In this document: positions 5,877 through 6,221 of the stretch, one piece after another
Numbering within the stretch: position 1 is the stretch's first letter
Layout: every line of letters begins with the position of its first letter
Source: an uncultured Oscillospiraceae bacterium
Lineage (GTDB): Bacteria; Bacillota; Clostridia; Oscillospirales; Acutalibacteraceae
Direction: 5' to 3'
Length of the DNA: 6,221 nucleotides
Assembly (NCBI GenBank): GCA_900553255.1
Contig: USCI01000113.1
Location: forward strand, 1 to 6,221
The notes under the pieces: generated by a model
Told to the model about the DNA's origin: nothing
What the model saw: the letters and a program-made list of their open reading frames with translations, nothing else
Database searches by the model: none
Program-made: the position numbers and the translations under genes

Positions 5877-5954
5877 GGTGGATGTAGCTTAGTTGGTTAA
5901 AGCGCCAGTTTGTGGCACTGGAGACCGTGGGTTCGAGTCCCATCTTCCACCCCA
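5877..5954 (+). tRNA. tRNA-His, anticodon GTG
   Basis: The anticodon stem CCAGT/ACTGG frames the loop TTGTGGC, giving anticodon GTG. The tRNA is listed from G5877, the histidine-specific extra G at position -1, which pairs with C73 at 5951; CCA is encoded at 5952-5954. The acceptor stem GTGGATG/CTTCCAC has one T-T mismatch, T5883 against T5945 (positions 6 and 67). All other arms are well paired. It begins four bases after the CCA of tRNA-Arg. Confidence 0.97.
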
Positions 5955-5958
5955 CATG

Positions 5959-5991
5959 AAAAGGGACACACAGCGCTGTGTGTCCCTTTTT
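5959..5991 (+). terminator. Terminator-like 32-bp perfect palindrome inside the tRNA cluster
   Basis: AAAAGGGACACACAGC (5959-5974) is followed directly by its reverse complement (5975-5990), and the run of T continues to 5991. It starts four bases after the CCA of tRNA-His. It has all the features of a bidirectional intrinsic terminator, yet tRNA-Gln lies 37 bases downstream on the same strand with no recognisable promoter of its own. Confidence 0.85.
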
Positions 5992-6003
5992 CTCACCAAA
6001 AAT

Positions 6004-6018
6004 CCCGCCCGGTGCGGG
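6004..6018 (+). other. Small hairpin in the leader of tRNA-Gln
   Basis: CCCGC (6004-6008) pairs with GCGGG (6014-6018) around a five-base loop, nine bases before tRNA-Gln and followed by TATATATAC. It may help expose the tRNA 5' end for processing. This short stem could also be chance in GC-rich DNA. Confidence 0.3.
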
Positions 6019-6027
6019 TATATATAC

Positions 6028-6101
6028 TGGGGTGTAGTCTAGTGGTAGGACAGCAGACTTTGACTCTGCCCGTGCTGGTTCGATTCCAGCCATCCCAGCC
6101 A
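6028..6101 (+). tRNA. tRNA-Gln, anticodon TTG
   Basis: Seventy-four bases including an encoded CCA (6099-6101). The acceptor stem TGGGGTG/CATCCCA has the T1-A72 pair typical of glutamine tRNA and one G-T wobble. The anticodon stem GCAGA/TCTGC frames the loop CTTTGAC, giving anticodon TTG at 6060-6062. It is the last gene of the cluster, 66 bases from the terminal repeat. Confidence 0.98.
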
Positions 6102-6105
6102 AGTT

Positions 6106-6142
6106 AAAAGCTACATTTTGAGAAATCAAAATGTAGCTTTTT
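6106..6142 (+). terminator. Intrinsic terminator after tRNA-Gln
   Basis: AAAAGCTACATTTTGA (6106-6121) pairs with its exact reverse complement at 6126-6141 around a GAAA tetraloop, ending in a run of five T residues (6138-6142). It starts four bases after the CCA and is the end of the tRNA transcript. Confidence 0.92.
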
Positions 6143-6166
6143 CTGTCTAGAGAACCCCCCCGGCTG

Positions 6167-6221
6167 TTGAACCGCCCCAGATTGAGCGGACAGGAGAAAA
6201 AAGCCCCTGGTAGGAAAATAT
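6167..6221 (+). repeat. Right copy of 55-bp terminal inverted repeat; possible insertion-sequence end
   Basis: This is the exact reverse complement of positions 1-55, reading outward from TTGAACCGCCCC to AGGAAAATAT at the window edge. It begins 24 bases after the tRNA-Gln terminator, past a stretch with eight C residues in a row. Both copies present the same end to the window, so the flanking elements would be in opposite orientation. A tRNA-proximal insertion is common for mobile elements, but the class of element is inferred only from the terminal bases. Confidence 0.9.

Noticed and set aside
5497..6129. A 210-codon minus-strand open frame across the tRNA cluster, containing phrases such as MGIEPT and GTRTPGPLLRRQ
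   Set aside because: These phrases are the well-known spurious translations of tRNA genes on the opposite strand. Four complete tRNAs, a promoter and two terminators account for the sequence.
1..6221. CRISPR array, origin of replication, integrase or toxin-antitoxin system
   Set aside because: No regularly spaced repeats, no clustered DnaA boxes, no recombinase motifs, and the XRE gene has no partner toxin; its neighbour is a glycosyltransferase.

Overview
The window looks like chromosomal DNA from a GC-rich Gram-positive anaerobe, most plausibly a gut clostridium of the Oscillospiraceae/Ruminococcaceae type. The reasons are: strong AGGAGG-like ribosome binding sites in front of every protein gene; a short-lipobox lipoprotein; a clostridial-style XRE regulator; tRNA genes that all encode their CCA ends; and compact U-run terminators. 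The taxonomic placement is inference, because no marker gene is present.

Layout, left to right. Positions 1-55 are one copy of a perfect 55-bp repeat whose reverse complement forms the other end of the window (6167-6221). Positions 86-2281 (minus strand) encode a large cytoplasmic protein, probably a six-hairpin glycosidase-like enzyme of no family I can name. An AT-richer divergent promoter region (2282-2629) separates it from a plus-strand lipoprotein with a C-terminal SGNH/GDSL hydrolase domain (2630-3925), which ends at a strong intrinsic terminator. Converging on it are two minus-strand genes: a SunS-like family 2 glycosyltransferase with a C-terminal helical repeat region (4406-5500), and downstream a small XRE-family repressor-like protein (4017-4310). 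The 95 bp between these two hold a promoter -10 and a perfect 15+15-bp palindrome, the best operator candidate in the window.

From 5609 rightward a consensus promoter drives a tRNA cluster in the order Gly(TCC), Arg(TCT), His(GTG), Gln(TTG). A strong terminator-like 32-bp palindrome lies between His and Gln, and a second terminator follows Gln.

How the genes fit together: the divergent hydrolase-like gene and the SGNH lipoprotein could act on the same glycan, the lipoprotein removing ester groups outside the cell and the other enzyme processing oligosaccharides inside. This rests only on their adjacency. The glycosyltransferase, the regulator and the tRNAs have no visible functional link to them. 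No defence system, CRISPR array, prophage or biosynthetic cluster is visible. The most unusual feature is the exact 55-bp inverted repeat at the two ends. It probably marks two inverted copies of a mobile element end at which the assembly broke, and its length equals a common assembler k-mer size.
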